From contig JACQFE010000009.1 in assembly GCA_016200265.1 (NCBI GenBank), forward strand, positions 1 through 64,000: a stretch of 64,000 nt of DNA. Direction: 5' to 3'. Source of the stretch: Planctomycetota bacterium (GTDB lineage: Bacteria; Planctomycetota; Phycisphaerae; UBA1845). The notes beneath the pieces are model-generated. The model was not told the origin of the DNA and made no database searches. It saw only the letters and a program-made list of their open reading frames with translations. The translations under genes and the position numbers were made by a program. This document shows positions 24,561-33,194 of this stretch, piece after piece. Within the stretch, counting starts at the first letter, position 1; each line of letters begins with the position of its first letter.

Positions 24561-25322
24561 ATGTCGTATATTGACCTGCAAGCTACGCTTCGTGACTGGC
24601 CCTATGAGCCGGACAAGATATCCGTGCGCAAAATTCTCGGTGCTGATGAGGCCGTTCGCATCCAGATGCGCGTCGAGTTAGGCATCATCCAGATGGAAGC
24701 CGAAGGCCGACCCGACGGTGCTCGTCCTCACGGAAGCGACACGTTGCTCAGCTATTTTCAGCGAAAGCTCGCCAAACACCAGGAGCGGAACGGCACGCCG
24801 ATGGGTTTCTTTCTGACGCCCTCGGATTGTGAATCGCTGCGCCTTGAGGCCTCACTGTTCTATCGCAGATACATCGCTTATTTCGTGCTCGAGGAATTCG
24901 CCAGTGTCAATCGCGACACGTCGCACAGCTTGGCCATCTTTGATCTATGTCGCGACTTCGCGTTAGAGAACACCGACCGACACGCGCTCGAGGAGTTTCG
25001 TGCGTATGTGCTGATGATGCACGCCCGCGCCAATGCGTATCAAGCCCTGGAAGAGGATGAGCCGGCCAGCGCTCTTGCCCATGTCAATCGCGGCCTGCTC
25101 GAAATCCGAAATCACCTGGATCGCACCGGGCTGGGTGATTTCGAAGCCTGCGAGGAAGCGAAGATTCTTCGCACCCTGGCCGCGGAATTGGGCGGCAAGG
25201 TTCCCACTGAATCCGCCATCGGTACGCGGAAAGCGCTTCGCGACGCCGTCGCCCAGGAGCGTTTCGAAGAGGCCGCCAAACTCCGCGATCAGCTCAAGAA
25301 ACAAAGCCGCAATCGCAAATAG
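24561..25322 (+). CDS. UVR (UvrB/UvrC) motif protein
   Basis: The 253-residue product starts MSYIDLQATLRDWPYEPDKI after a GAGGAG site. It ends with a UVR motif (LRDAVAQERFEEAAKLRDQL), the helical hairpin by which UvrB and UvrC contact each other and which is also found in stress proteins such as McsA. The middle is helical and TPR-like (ARANAYQALEEDEPASALAH). No nuclease or helicase motifs are present, so it is not UvrB or UvrC itself. Its function is unknown. It stands alone between minus-strand genes. The upstream in-frame extension is ignored because the ribosome-binding site favours 24561. Confidence 0.75.
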   Translation: MSYIDLQATLRDWPYEPDKISVRKILGADEAVRIQMRVELGIIQMEAEGRPDGARPHGSDTLLSYFQRKLAKHQERNGTPMGFFLTPSDCESLRLEASLFYRRYIAYFVLEEFASVNRDTSHSLAIFDLCRDFALENTDRHALEEFRAYVLMMHARANAYQALEEDEPASALAHVNRGLLEIRNHLDRTGLGDFEACEEAKILRTLAAELGGKVPTESAIGTRKALRDAVAQERFEEAAKLRDQLKKQSRNRK

Positions 25323-25365
25323 GCTCTTCCCACGCGATTCGATTTCCAAGCTAAATTCTGTCCGG

Positions 25366-25854
25366 CTATTTCTGGACGGCCGGCGGAATATTGGCGCCTG
25401 CCGCGCAGCGCCCAATACGACCCTTCTGGAATCCGCTGATCGCGCCGGACCGCTTCAAATCGTTCAGCACATGCGACACGCAGCGAACGTACTGGCCGTG
25501 GTTTCGGGCCGAAATGCAGGCGGACAACTTGTCCATGATCGAACAACCGTCGTCCTGTGTAGAGTTGTTCACCCCGCTGTCGCATCCGTCGATGACCACG
25601 GTATTGATCAGATTCGACTCGGAGCACTGGTCGCAGGCATCGCCGACCCCGTCATGGTCGGCATCGGCCTGACTGTTGTTTGCCACGGCGGGGCAATTAT
25701 CCACATCATCACAAACGCCATCACCGTCAGTATCCACCCCCGGCGGGGGACACCCGCCCGCGCCTCCGCGAGCCTTTTGTGAGGTGGGCGCAAACAGCAC
25801 AAATACCGCAACCGCCAACAATGCCACACTCGAAATCACACCCGTTCGAAACAT
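25366..25854 (-). CDS. Secreted protein with thrombospondin type-3 calcium repeats
   Basis: From ATG 25854 the product has 162 residues and a clear signal peptide (SSVALLAVAVFVLFAP). It is followed by calcium-binding repeats (VDTDGDGVCDDVDNCPAVAN, DADHDGVGDACDQC). The rest contains several cysteines (GCSIMDKLSACISAR, RCVSHVLNDL) and no known enzyme motif. It is probably secreted and calcium-stabilised. The gene is small and isolated; the 3' gap to the UVR gene is only 43 bases and convergent. Confidence 0.7.
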   Translation of the reverse strand: MFRTGVISSVALLAVAVFVLFAPTSQKARGGAGGCPPPGVDTDGDGVCDDVDNCPAVANNSQADADHDGVGDACDQCSESNLINTVVIDGCDSGVNNSTQDDGCSIMDKLSACISARNHGQYVRCVSHVLNDLKRSGAISGFQKGRIGRCAAGANIPPAVQK

Positions 25855-26042
25855 TTCTCTTCCTCCCGTTTCCAAGAACTAAGCTGGTTCGTTGCGGTCC
25901 CAAAGCCGAATCAGCGAACTCGCTCGATGAAAGGAGCATCTTACGCAACGGACCGAATAAAAACAACGCAAATTGGCTGGGTCTTTCTCGGCCCGATAAC
26001 CATGGTTGCTCTCATTGTCCGACTTGTTCACGGTCGGTCTGG

Positions 26043-28241
26043 TCATGGGCAATCCGTCGGCGTTCCCTGGACATACGGCAAGCTTTTGAACGCATCCACG
26101 CACACACCCACGTCCCCGATGTTCACCGTGCCGACGGGAGCAAGCGGTGCAAGATCCGTAAATGCCGTGATCTCAGCCGTCGAAACGCTTTTGAACTTGT
26201 CCACAATGGCGGCGATGTCGGAGATGTCCGGCTGGCTCAGTGAAGCCGGCGACGGCTGTTGATTGGGAGATGCCACGTCACCGTGTCGCGCGGTTTTCAG
26301 GGTGAGGTAGGGCACGATATCCGCGCACGCGCCCTCATTTCCCTGGCAACTGAGCGGGACGATGTCGATGTCGTAAATTGAGCTGGGAACCACATCTCGT
26401 CCCGTCAATTGCAAAACGCCGCCGGATGTGTCCGCGTGGAAGTCCGAATAGAACGGGGCGCACTGCAAGGATGACGAAAGGAAATTCGATGGGGGAACGT
26501 CTGTCTCTTGATGCGAGCCGACGGATCCGACCCAGCGATATTGGCCTTCATAGGCGCTGAAATCGGGCGCTGGATACTGTGCCAGGTTCGGCGGATCGGG
26601 GTGCATCAGCGAGGTGAGCTTCACGCGAATCGCATAGGCCTCTCCGCGATCCGGCGCGCCAATGGTGAGATAGCGATTCTTCGCGTCCGCGATGGTCCCG
26701 ATTTCGACAACGGCGGGAACCGATTCAATGCTCATCGTGGTTGGGAATCCATTGGCGCCATGCGCAACCAGCGTTTCCTCCGGTCGAATTGAAATTGTGT
26801 AGCGACCCAGCGCGTTCGCCGGGATATCAAGAACAAACGTGCCGAGATAAAGTCTTTGACCTGAATCAGCCGGGCCGTGTGCCATCCCGCTCCAGGTCTC
26901 GGCCGCGGAAATCGGTCCGAAAGGGCTCAGAGGTGTTGAATAAGGCACTGAATCCGACGTTGCAAGGTAAGAGAAAAAATAATCCGGATGCGTTCTCGTA
27001 ATGAATGCCTGCGGGCAAAACCCGGCTACTTGTGAACCACATCGCAAATCGCTCAATCCCAAAGTCGTCGGACAAGGGTCGGCGCATTGTGCTCCGGGGC
27101 ACTGGCCATTCGTTGTACATAGCTGCCCTGCATTCACGCCGCCGTTGCACATTTTCTGGCATGCAATTTGAGCGAGCGCCAGGTCGCCTCCGACCCCGGC
27201 AGGGTTGGCGTTCACTGAAAGGAAGCCGCTTGAGTCGGCTTGCACTTCGTACGTTCGCAGGTCGATCGATCCCGTTTGGGCGGAGTCCCAACCGGAGATT
27301 TGGAATTCGAAGAAGGCCTGGAATCCGCCGCTTTTGGCGTGGAGTTCCTGGCCGACGATTGTCGTGCCGCCTGGGTAGGTAAGCGTTCCCTGGGCGGCCA
27401 CAGGTGTTACGTAGACCTTTACTGATCCTCCGCCGCGCAAATCTCCGGACCCTTGAACCGAATTCAACTTTGTCGCGCCGCTCGTATCTGATCGCGCCTC
27501 GGCCCCGCAAGGTGTGGGTCCGGACAGGGGATACGCATAACTCTTGAATGCATCGACCTCTGCGGTGGCGTCCAGCGCGTTCACGGTTTTGGCTGGGTTG
27601 GGAACGTTGGGGGCGATTTGCATCTCGACTTTGGGACGGCTGGAGGGAGTTCTGTCGATTGTGTCGATCTGGGCACTGTAGTCCGTGAGATTGGGCTGGC
27701 TCAGCGCGCCGCCCTCCGCTTGGAAGGGGGGCATCACGTCACCCCAGCGCATGGTCTTTAACTGGAGTGGAGACGAAATCTCTGTACACGTCGCTTCGTT
27801 CCCATTACAGGAAGTATCGAAGACGACCGCGTCATAAAGAGAACTTGGTACGACAGAGTCGCCATACACGTGAATCAGGCCGAACGGTGCGAAGTCGGCG
27901 TAATAAGGCGCGCATTGCAGTTGTGCGGCCTCAAAGGTGGATGCCGAAACTGTATCGCTGTTGGTGTAAGTCTGCGGCGGGCCTACCCAGCGATACTCAC
28001 CTTCGTACGCGGTGAAGTCGGGCGGCGGATTGGCCGGCAGATTCGGAGGATTTGGATGCATCAGTGACGTCAGCGTCACCCGAATCGCCACCGGATTTCC
28101 TCCCGTGTCCGGAATCGACATCGAGATGTAGCGGTTTTTGTTGATCCCGCTAGGATCAGGCAACGGCGTCGGCGGAACCGCCAGCGCATGAGCAAGCAAT
28201 GACACGTTCACAAAGGCCGTCGTGATCCAAATAGATTTCAT
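26043..28241 (-). CDS. Large secreted two-domain protein with dockerin-like C-terminus
   Basis: ATG 28241, preceded by GGAGG, gives 732 residues with a signal peptide (MKSIWITTAFVNVSLLAHAL). Two homologous domains are obvious: RVTLTSLMHPNPPNL with YEGEYRWVGPPQTY, and RVKLTSLMHPDPPNL with YEGQYRWVGSVGSH, each near an LQCAP(Y/F)Y segment. Each domain ends in a dockerin-like tail, the first degenerate (TAEVDAFKSY), the second clear (ISDIAAIVDKFK, VNIGDVGVCVDAFK, TDCP). A Cys-rich insert lies between them (CQKMCNGGVNAGQLC). The last part matches the partial gene at the window start. No enzymatic residues are recognisable; a surface or binding role is inferred. Confidence 0.75.
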   Translation of the reverse strand: MKSIWITTAFVNVSLLAHALAVPPTPLPDPSGINKNRYISMSIPDTGGNPVAIRVTLTSLMHPNPPNLPANPPPDFTAYEGEYRWVGPPQTYTNSDTVSASTFEAAQLQCAPYYADFAPFGLIHVYGDSVVPSSLYDAVVFDTSCNGNEATCTEISSPLQLKTMRWGDVMPPFQAEGGALSQPNLTDYSAQIDTIDRTPSSRPKVEMQIAPNVPNPAKTVNALDATAEVDAFKSYAYPLSGPTPCGAEARSDTSGATKLNSVQGSGDLRGGGSVKVYVTPVAAQGTLTYPGGTTIVGQELHAKSGGFQAFFEFQISGWDSAQTGSIDLRTYEVQADSSGFLSVNANPAGVGGDLALAQIACQKMCNGGVNAGQLCTTNGQCPGAQCADPCPTTLGLSDLRCGSQVAGFCPQAFITRTHPDYFFSYLATSDSVPYSTPLSPFGPISAAETWSGMAHGPADSGQRLYLGTFVLDIPANALGRYTISIRPEETLVAHGANGFPTTMSIESVPAVVEIGTIADAKNRYLTIGAPDRGEAYAIRVKLTSLMHPDPPNLAQYPAPDFSAYEGQYRWVGSVGSHQETDVPPSNFLSSSLQCAPFYSDFHADTSGGVLQLTGRDVVPSSIYDIDIVPLSCQGNEGACADIVPYLTLKTARHGDVASPNQQPSPASLSQPDISDIAAIVDKFKSVSTAEITAFTDLAPLAPVGTVNIGDVGVCVDAFKSLPYVQGTPTDCP

Positions 28242-28469
28242 TTTCGCCTCCGACCAATGGTGTAGGATGGGATACTCGGCACAGGCAGCTTGGAGACGCA
28301 CGCAACGCCTTCAGCCAAGTGCTTTGCCAAGATGCAGCGACAGTTTACCTCATTCGATGGGATGATGCCAATAAAAATCTGAAGAATCTGTAAGGAATGA
28401 AAGTCGGAACGAAAGAGAAGTTTGACGATCGTGGGATCGAGTTGATCTAAATGCCGTGTCGGGGAAAAG

Positions 28470-30140
28470 TTACGACACGAACGCGTCGAGTAGCGAAGGC
28501 GCGAGTAATTCGCGGAGGCGGGCCAAGGCCGATTTCTCGATCTGGCGGATGCGTTCCTTGGTCACACCGAGGCGGGCGCCAAGTTCCTCGAGTGTCACGC
28601 GAGTGGCACCATCGGTCAGGCCGAAATGTTGATCCACTATTTCGCGTTCGCGATCGGGCAGTTGCTTCAAGCCGGCGGCGATCAACTCGCGCACGCGCTC
28701 GCGATCAGCGGGACTTGTTCGCGGCGCGGCCGAACCATCCGGCACGGTGTCCAGCACTTCGTCCTGACCGGTGACGAATCGAGCCGCATAGTAATGTTGT
28801 TCTGGAACTGAGCGAGCATAGTTCTTCACAATTGCCCAGGTCGCGTAGGTGCTGAATTTGTAGCCGCGCGAATAGTCGAACTTCTCGACGGCCCGCATCA
28901 GGGACATGTTTCCGTCACTGATGACCTCGAAGAAATTGTCCGACCAGCCGACGTGGTTCTTGGCCACGCTGACGACGAGCCGCAAATTCGCCTGGAGAAT
29001 TCTCTGGCGGAGGACTTCGATTTGGCCTCTTGACAACTCGATGGCATCGAATTGTGTCGCGGTCAATGAATCGGCGCTGACGCGCTTGAACATGTTGGCC
29101 GCTTTGAATTTCAAGTAGTTGTAGCGACGGAACAAGTCCTGCTCCTGTTCGCGAGTCAGTAACGGCGTGAGATACAGCGATCGCAGATACGGCGGCAGAT
29201 CCTTCGGCGACTTCTGAAGCGGAGCACTCGAGGCGGCCGGCTCTGCCACGTTGACGATCAACCTGTCCGCATTCGGGGCGCCAAACAATTCATTGTAGAC
29301 ATATTCAATCGGCGTGGTTTGCCATTTTTCCAATTGCACGACGCGAAGCACGGATTCGATTTCATCGCTGGTGCATGAAAATGCGGCGGCGATGGATTCA
29401 ATGGAGTCGCCTGCTTGTCGGCAGCGCCAGATGGCCTCGTGCCGCTCGCAGCGCGCCGGGTCGCCGCGCTTCGTGAAAAGAGCCTGCTCAGGATTCGCGG
29501 AGTCGAACCGTCGCAGCGTATATCGCACGGTTTCGACTGCTCGACCCGTTTCTTCTGCAATCTGCTTCGCAGCCGCGTGGAGCTTGACCGGATTCTCGGC
29601 CACAAGCTTGCGGGCAAGGGCAACGATTTGATCGCGTTCCTTGTCTGAAAGTTGAGTGAAGGCCGCTCCTCGTTCGACGAGTTCCCTATTCTTCTCGACA
29701 AATCGATCAATCGTGCCGCGACAAAAGGCCAGTCGATTGACGCCATCGGGATAGACCACGCGCAGACCGAGCAGCCCGCGATCGCGCCAGCGCCGAATCG
29801 TCTTGGTGCTGACTTTCAATTCCGATGCAAGCTCGGCATGTGTCTTGCAATCTTCGCCGAGTTCGGCCAATGCAATGTTTGAGCGACGGCTGAGCATTTC
29901 GGCCATGGTGAGAAGATCGCGAACGAGAGCGCGACCGGGAACCATGGCTGCGGTCGCCGGGCCGCGCTTGCGGTACTTCGTAATGTGGTAAGTGACGAAA
30001 TCGAATGGATACGTCTGGTGAGTGGAAACGATGGACAGCAGGTCCTCAATATGATGGAGCTGTTCCACGCGGAGGCGACGCGGTGAGAGCGTCAACTGGT
30101 GCGCGAGGTCCTGCATGTCACGGTTGTAGAATCTTGGCAT
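28470..30140 (-). CDS. Sigma-70 family factor with N-terminal helix-turn-helix extension
   Basis: The C-terminal half is a primary-type sigma factor: PPYLRSLYLTPLLTREQEQ, region 2 (ANLRLVVSVAKNHVGWSDNF, GNMSLMRAVEKFDYSRGYKF, STYATWAIVKNYAR) and region 4 (LPDREREIVDQHFGL, VTLEELGARLGVTKERIRQI). The N-terminal half is unusual. It carries a MerR/excisionase-like helix-turn-helix (THAELASELKVSTKTIRRWR, DRGLLGLRVVYPDGVNRLAF) and a second helical DNA-binding-like segment (AKQIAEETGRAVETVRYTLR). From ATG 30140 it has 556 residues. Region 3 is short and region 1.1 is absent. It is not the housekeeping RpoD in the usual form; a group 2/3 factor is more likely. It is transcribed alone. Confidence 0.85.
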   Translation of the reverse strand: MPRFYNRDMQDLAHQLTLSPRRLRVEQLHHIEDLLSIVSTHQTYPFDFVTYHITKYRKRGPATAAMVPGRALVRDLLTMAEMLSRRSNIALAELGEDCKTHAELASELKVSTKTIRRWRDRGLLGLRVVYPDGVNRLAFCRGTIDRFVEKNRELVERGAAFTQLSDKERDQIVALARKLVAENPVKLHAAAKQIAEETGRAVETVRYTLRRFDSANPEQALFTKRGDPARCERHEAIWRCRQAGDSIESIAAAFSCTSDEIESVLRVVQLEKWQTTPIEYVYNELFGAPNADRLIVNVAEPAASSAPLQKSPKDLPPYLRSLYLTPLLTREQEQDLFRRYNYLKFKAANMFKRVSADSLTATQFDAIELSRGQIEVLRQRILQANLRLVVSVAKNHVGWSDNFFEVISDGNMSLMRAVEKFDYSRGYKFSTYATWAIVKNYARSVPEQHYYAARFVTGQDEVLDTVPDGSAAPRTSPADRERVRELIAAGLKQLPDREREIVDQHFGLTDGATRVTLEELGARLGVTKERIRQIEKSALARLRELLAPSLLDAFVS

Positions 30141-30865
30141 GGACGTTTGGCTGTCCTTTGGGTTTCCGGAAGGTCGGAATTCCCCTGAGTTACGGTTGCA
30201 AGCGTCGTGGTTTTGTGCCACGCGGTCGACTCTGGTGGAACCCTGCCACCGACACGAGCCGACCAGCCGATAACCCTTCTGACTCTCGGTCGGACGCAGT
30301 CCCAAAAATTACCCTTTTTCCCATGCTGCGTCCCAAGTCATTATCGCCGCAGTGTTTGCCGCGGTCAACAAGTACGCGATTTTGGGGCATGGAATCCGCA
30401 AAAATCGTCCTGGATTGCTGTTTCAGCCGGACATCCGGGATGTACAGTGTAAATTTAAGATGGGTTCGTTTGGCAAGGATCATTTTCACAAATGTCATGG
30501 TGTGGCACGCTCGCGAATGCGGAATTGTGAATGCGGAATGTTGAAAAGTGAAGATCGAAAGGCGAATGGCGAAGATCGAAATGATCGAATTCGCCAGAAA
30601 GTAAAGAGGTTGAATACAGGACACAAGCATAGGCTATTCAATCTGTCGCCCCACTTCGGGGGGCTTGCGTTTTTCGTGGGATCGCAAACCCGCGGCTCGC
30701 GCCATGGGCTACTTTCTATTGCCGCTTCGCGGCGGCGGACGGAGCAACTTCATTGATGAGAACGTCTGAAGTGATCGACGAATTGTGAGAAATGAGCGAG
30801 CGGCGGTAGGTGTAACTTTGAACGGTTCAGAGGGTGCTTGGCGATGCAGCATGGCGGCGGCAAAA
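30141..30865. other. 725-base gene-free region with dispersed repeats
   Basis: No frame here reads as a real protein on either strand. The right part must hold the 3' end signal of the beta-helix gene and the left part the promoter of the sigma gene. Two repeat-like patches are visible: 30515-30548 (GAATGCGGAATTGTGAATGC) and 30563-30585. A GC hairpin with a T-run (GCCCC, loop, GGGGGGC, near 30647-30677) points along the plus strand, where no gene precedes it. Confidence 0.6.
30515..30585 (+). repeat. AT-rich dispersed spacer repeat (GAATGC/GATCGAA type)
   Basis: The first part, GAATGCGGAATTGTGAATGC, is nearly identical to the inverted arms at 60918-61047 (GAATGCTGAATTGTGAATGC on the minus strand). 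The second part matches 19033-19055 at 21 of 23 positions. Finding both in one spacer suggests a composite dispersed element. Confidence 0.5.
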
Positions 30866-32791
30866 TCACGGCGATGTGCCGAATGAAATTTGAAACTGAG
30901 AATAGTCGGCCAAGTCGATGTCATCGTCACCGTCGAAATCGAAGGCGCTGCATGGTGGTGGATAAACGGGTCTTCCTGGTGGAGCGAACAAAGGGCCGGT
31001 AGCGCAGTTGGACCATCCCGCGATATCGCTCGTATTGAGCGATTGATTGCAGTCGTAATCCCCGATCCCGAATTCATACGCGCCGATGTCCGTGCGGCCG
31101 CAAAGGATGCGTGCATGGCCGTCGAGATAGGTTTCGCCAGACACTGGCAAGAAGTTTGGGTCGCCGGCGTTGATGGCCGGCGATGAAGGCAAAACGCGCA
31201 AATCATCGTCTTTCGTTCCGGACACCCCGTCTAGACCGGCAGGGTCCGCAAACACGGGGTCAGCATCGCTGTTGCCCACGCCACCCAGCGTCCCTGTCCA
31301 GCCTTCGACGATTGTATTGTTAATGGTGAGCGTGGAAGGATTGAGGCCGATTTTGACGAATGAGGCGGCTTCGCCAGTAAGGCTACGTATATGTTGGTCC
31401 CAGATCAGGCTGTTTCTGATTGCCGCAGTCGCCGTGTCCATCGTAAGCACCGCACCGCGTGCTTGGGGGGCGCCATAGCCGCCTACGAAGGTGCAATGGT
31501 CAACAAGCACATTGCTATTGTCGTCGTAAATCGCACCTTGGGTACCTTCAATGCCGGTGGTGTCAAAAAGCGTGTCCCTCACGATAAGTGAGGACTCAAA
31601 CGCATAGACCGCCAACCTCCCTGTGTTCAGGAATTTGCAGTTTGCGATTGTGGCGTTAGTGGATTCGAACTCTATTCCGGAATCATTTCCCTCAAAAACT
31701 GTTTTTTCAACATAGGCATAATCGCTTGCCGAGAAGCCCACCTGTACCACCGCCCGCACGTGTTGTGGCTGGTTGACATAGCACCCGCTTACGATGAGCG
31801 AGCCTTCGATTTCACCAAGCACGGGAGAAGGATAAATTGTTTCGCCGAAAGTAGAATCGATTGCGGTTAGCGAGCCTTGGCTACCAAAAAAACCGCCGCC
31901 GTTCTGCTGAAAGTTGCAATTTCGAACCGTGAGTGCCGAACGGTAGGTGTTGGCGGAATAAGTTGCGTTGGCAAAAAACTGGCAGTTGTCGAATTCAAGA
32001 GCCAATGAGTTGGTCGCATAGAAGCCGGAATAATTTGATTCGATGACCACGCTGCGCAACGTGGCGGGCGATTGGCTAAGATAAATGGCCGCTTTTACGG
32101 TGACGTTGTCCGTAAATCCGGCGTAGGAGTCGCGCACGGTAATTCCATCAACTACGACCTCGGACGTGGCTTTTAGAATCCTGATAATGGTCTCGCTGTT
32201 GTCGCAAGTGTGCGTTTCGGCCAGCTCGCAACAATCGAGCACGGCGGTACCAGCACAGCTCACGTCCCACGAAGTATAATGCATGTGTGGATCGGCACCA
32301 CAGCACGCGGGGATTTCGGCGCATACGATCGCTTGACACATCGAGTCGTCGCAACTTAGAGCGTCATGCTCAATAAAACAGTTGGAAGCATAAACAGGGG
32401 ACTGATCATCCCCATTCAAGTCGCCGCTGAGAATCGTTTCGTTGGCGATGCAATCGCGTTGAGAAATGTCCGATTCCCAGCCCGCGAATCCACCGTAAAG
32501 CTCGACACCGTCCGGAATATCGAACGACATCGTGCGATCCTTTGTACCGCGATCCGGAGTGTACCTCCCGGCGGCAATCCAAATTTGGCAGGGACAGTCG
32601 CCATTTATCGTCGCATCATCGAGCGCATTTTGCAAGTCAAGATACGCGTCGGCCCAGGAAGTCCCTTGATTCGACCCGGTCGCCGCATGATTGACGTAAA
32701 TTGTAATCGGGGCCCCGAAAGTACTTGAAGGAAAAGCCAAGGCGAAGCAAGTTGCATAGAGAAGCCGGATACGATTCGGTGGCGATGACAC
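30866..32791 (-). CDS. Secreted right-handed beta-helix protein with dockerin-like C-terminus
   Basis: The 641-residue product has a signal peptide (LLYATCFALAFPSSTFGA). It then has the start block of the polymorphic/parallel beta-helix group: ITIYVNHAATGSNQGTSWAD, AYLDLQNALDDA, QIWIAAGRYTPDRG, GVELYGGFAGWESDISQRD. Repeated short strands of the type VRNCNFQQNGGGFFG and ANCKFLNTGRLAVYAFESS fill the centre. The end (NTSDIAGWSNC, FDFDGDDDIDLADYSQFQIS) is an EF-hand/dockerin-like pair. It may bind or degrade polysaccharide, but no catalytic residues can be assigned. The start appears to be GTG 32791. It is isolated on the minus strand. Confidence 0.8.
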   Translation of the reverse strand: MSSPPNRIRLLYATCFALAFPSSTFGAPITIYVNHAATGSNQGTSWADAYLDLQNALDDATINGDCPCQIWIAAGRYTPDRGTKDRTMSFDIPDGVELYGGFAGWESDISQRDCIANETILSGDLNGDDQSPVYASNCFIEHDALSCDDSMCQAIVCAEIPACCGADPHMHYTSWDVSCAGTAVLDCCELAETHTCDNSETIIRILKATSEVVVDGITVRDSYAGFTDNVTVKAAIYLSQSPATLRSVVIESNYSGFYATNSLALEFDNCQFFANATYSANTYRSALTVRNCNFQQNGGGFFGSQGSLTAIDSTFGETIYPSPVLGEIEGSLIVSGCYVNQPQHVRAVVQVGFSASDYAYVEKTVFEGNDSGIEFESTNATIANCKFLNTGRLAVYAFESSLIVRDTLFDTTGIEGTQGAIYDDNSNVLVDHCTFVGGYGAPQARGAVLTMDTATAAIRNSLIWDQHIRSLTGEAASFVKIGLNPSTLTINNTIVEGWTGTLGGVGNSDADPVFADPAGLDGVSGTKDDDLRVLPSSPAINAGDPNFLPVSGETYLDGHARILCGRTDIGAYEFGIGDYDCNQSLNTSDIAGWSNCATGPLFAPPGRPVYPPPCSAFDFDGDDDIDLADYSQFQISFGTSP

Positions 32792-32961
32792 GCGATGATC
32801 CCCCTGCGGCGAGCCAAGAACATTGGCATCATATCAATTCGCGGCGCAGCAGGTCAACTTGAAAACGCGCGAGGCGCTCGCCGAAATGATGATTTCCATC
32901 GAGCGCCTTCGAAACTATCCGAGAAATCGCGAATTGCATCGTCGATGCACTGGCCAAATCC

Positions 32962-32977
32962 TGTTTCACGTGAAACA
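32962..32977. promoter_or_regulatory. parS centromere site 1
   Basis: TGTTTCACGTGAAACA is an exact match to the 16-bp ParB/Spo0J binding site. The palindrome continues for six more bases on each side (28 bp overall, 32956-32983), which adds to the likelihood that it is functional. ParB binds such sites, spreads as a CTP-dependent clamp and recruits ParA/SMC, usually close to the chromosome origin. No parA, parB or dnaA gene is in the window. Confidence 0.85.
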
Positions 32978-32993
32978 GGATTTCGAGATTCCT

Positions 32994-33009
32994 TGTTTCA
33001 CGTGAAACA
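32994..33009. promoter_or_regulatory. parS centromere site 2
   Basis: A second exact TGTTTCACGTGAAACA lies 16 bases after the first, so their centres are 32 bp (about three helical turns) apart. Its flanks differ from site 1 beyond one matched base pair, so it is not a simple duplication of the longer palindrome. Confidence 0.85.
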
Positions 33010-33126
33010 AATCTGCGCGAATCTGCGAAATCTGCGGATTCGTCATTTTACCGCTTCCCGACGGGCGGGGAGAGATTCTTCGCGACGCTCAGAATGACGA
33101 CGGCGGGCTGAACCCTGCGGCTCGTA

Positions 33127-33162
33127 CCCCCTGTGGTCCCCCTTTGGTAAGGGGGAGGGCGA
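33127..33162. repeat. Dispersed CCCCCTGTG...GGTAAGGGGG repeat, copy 1
   Basis: CCCCCTGTGGTCCCCCTTTG, then GTAAGGGGGAGGGCGA, matches 60949-60984 (CCCCCCTGTGTCCCCCCTTG, GTAAGGAGGGAGGCGA) over about 36 bases. The CCCCCTTT/AAGGGGG arms can form a hairpin. Confidence 0.65.
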
Positions 33163-33173
33163 AAAGCTCGAAT

Positions 33174-33194
33174 GGCGGGTGGAACCCGCCCTAC
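33174..33194. repeat. GC-rich palindromic repeat, intergenic copy
   Basis: GGCGGGTGGAACCCGCC followed by CTAC belongs to the hairpin family present three times in the AAA gene (19971-20102). The CTA within it supplies the TAG stop codon of the minus-strand polyferredoxin-TPR gene. Confidence 0.65.

Larger units (their letters stand above)
32792..33190. other. 399-base gene-free region with parS pair and repeats
   Basis: No convincing gene is present. The region holds two parS palindromes (32962-32977 and 32994-33009), TCTGCG-rich sequence after them (33010-33042), a TTCTTCG...AGAATGAC repeat (33070-33105), a CCCCCTGTGG...GGTAAGGGGG repeat (33127-33162) and the start of a GC palindrome (33174-33194). 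Confidence 0.6.

Noticed and set aside
25696..25704. DnaA box TTATCCACA
   Set aside because: A single 9-mer inside the TSP3-repeat gene with no cluster around it; likely chance despite the parS pair elsewhere.
30647..30677. Hairpin with T-run as terminator
   Set aside because: It points along the plus strand, where no gene precedes it, and the stem is short and unbalanced.
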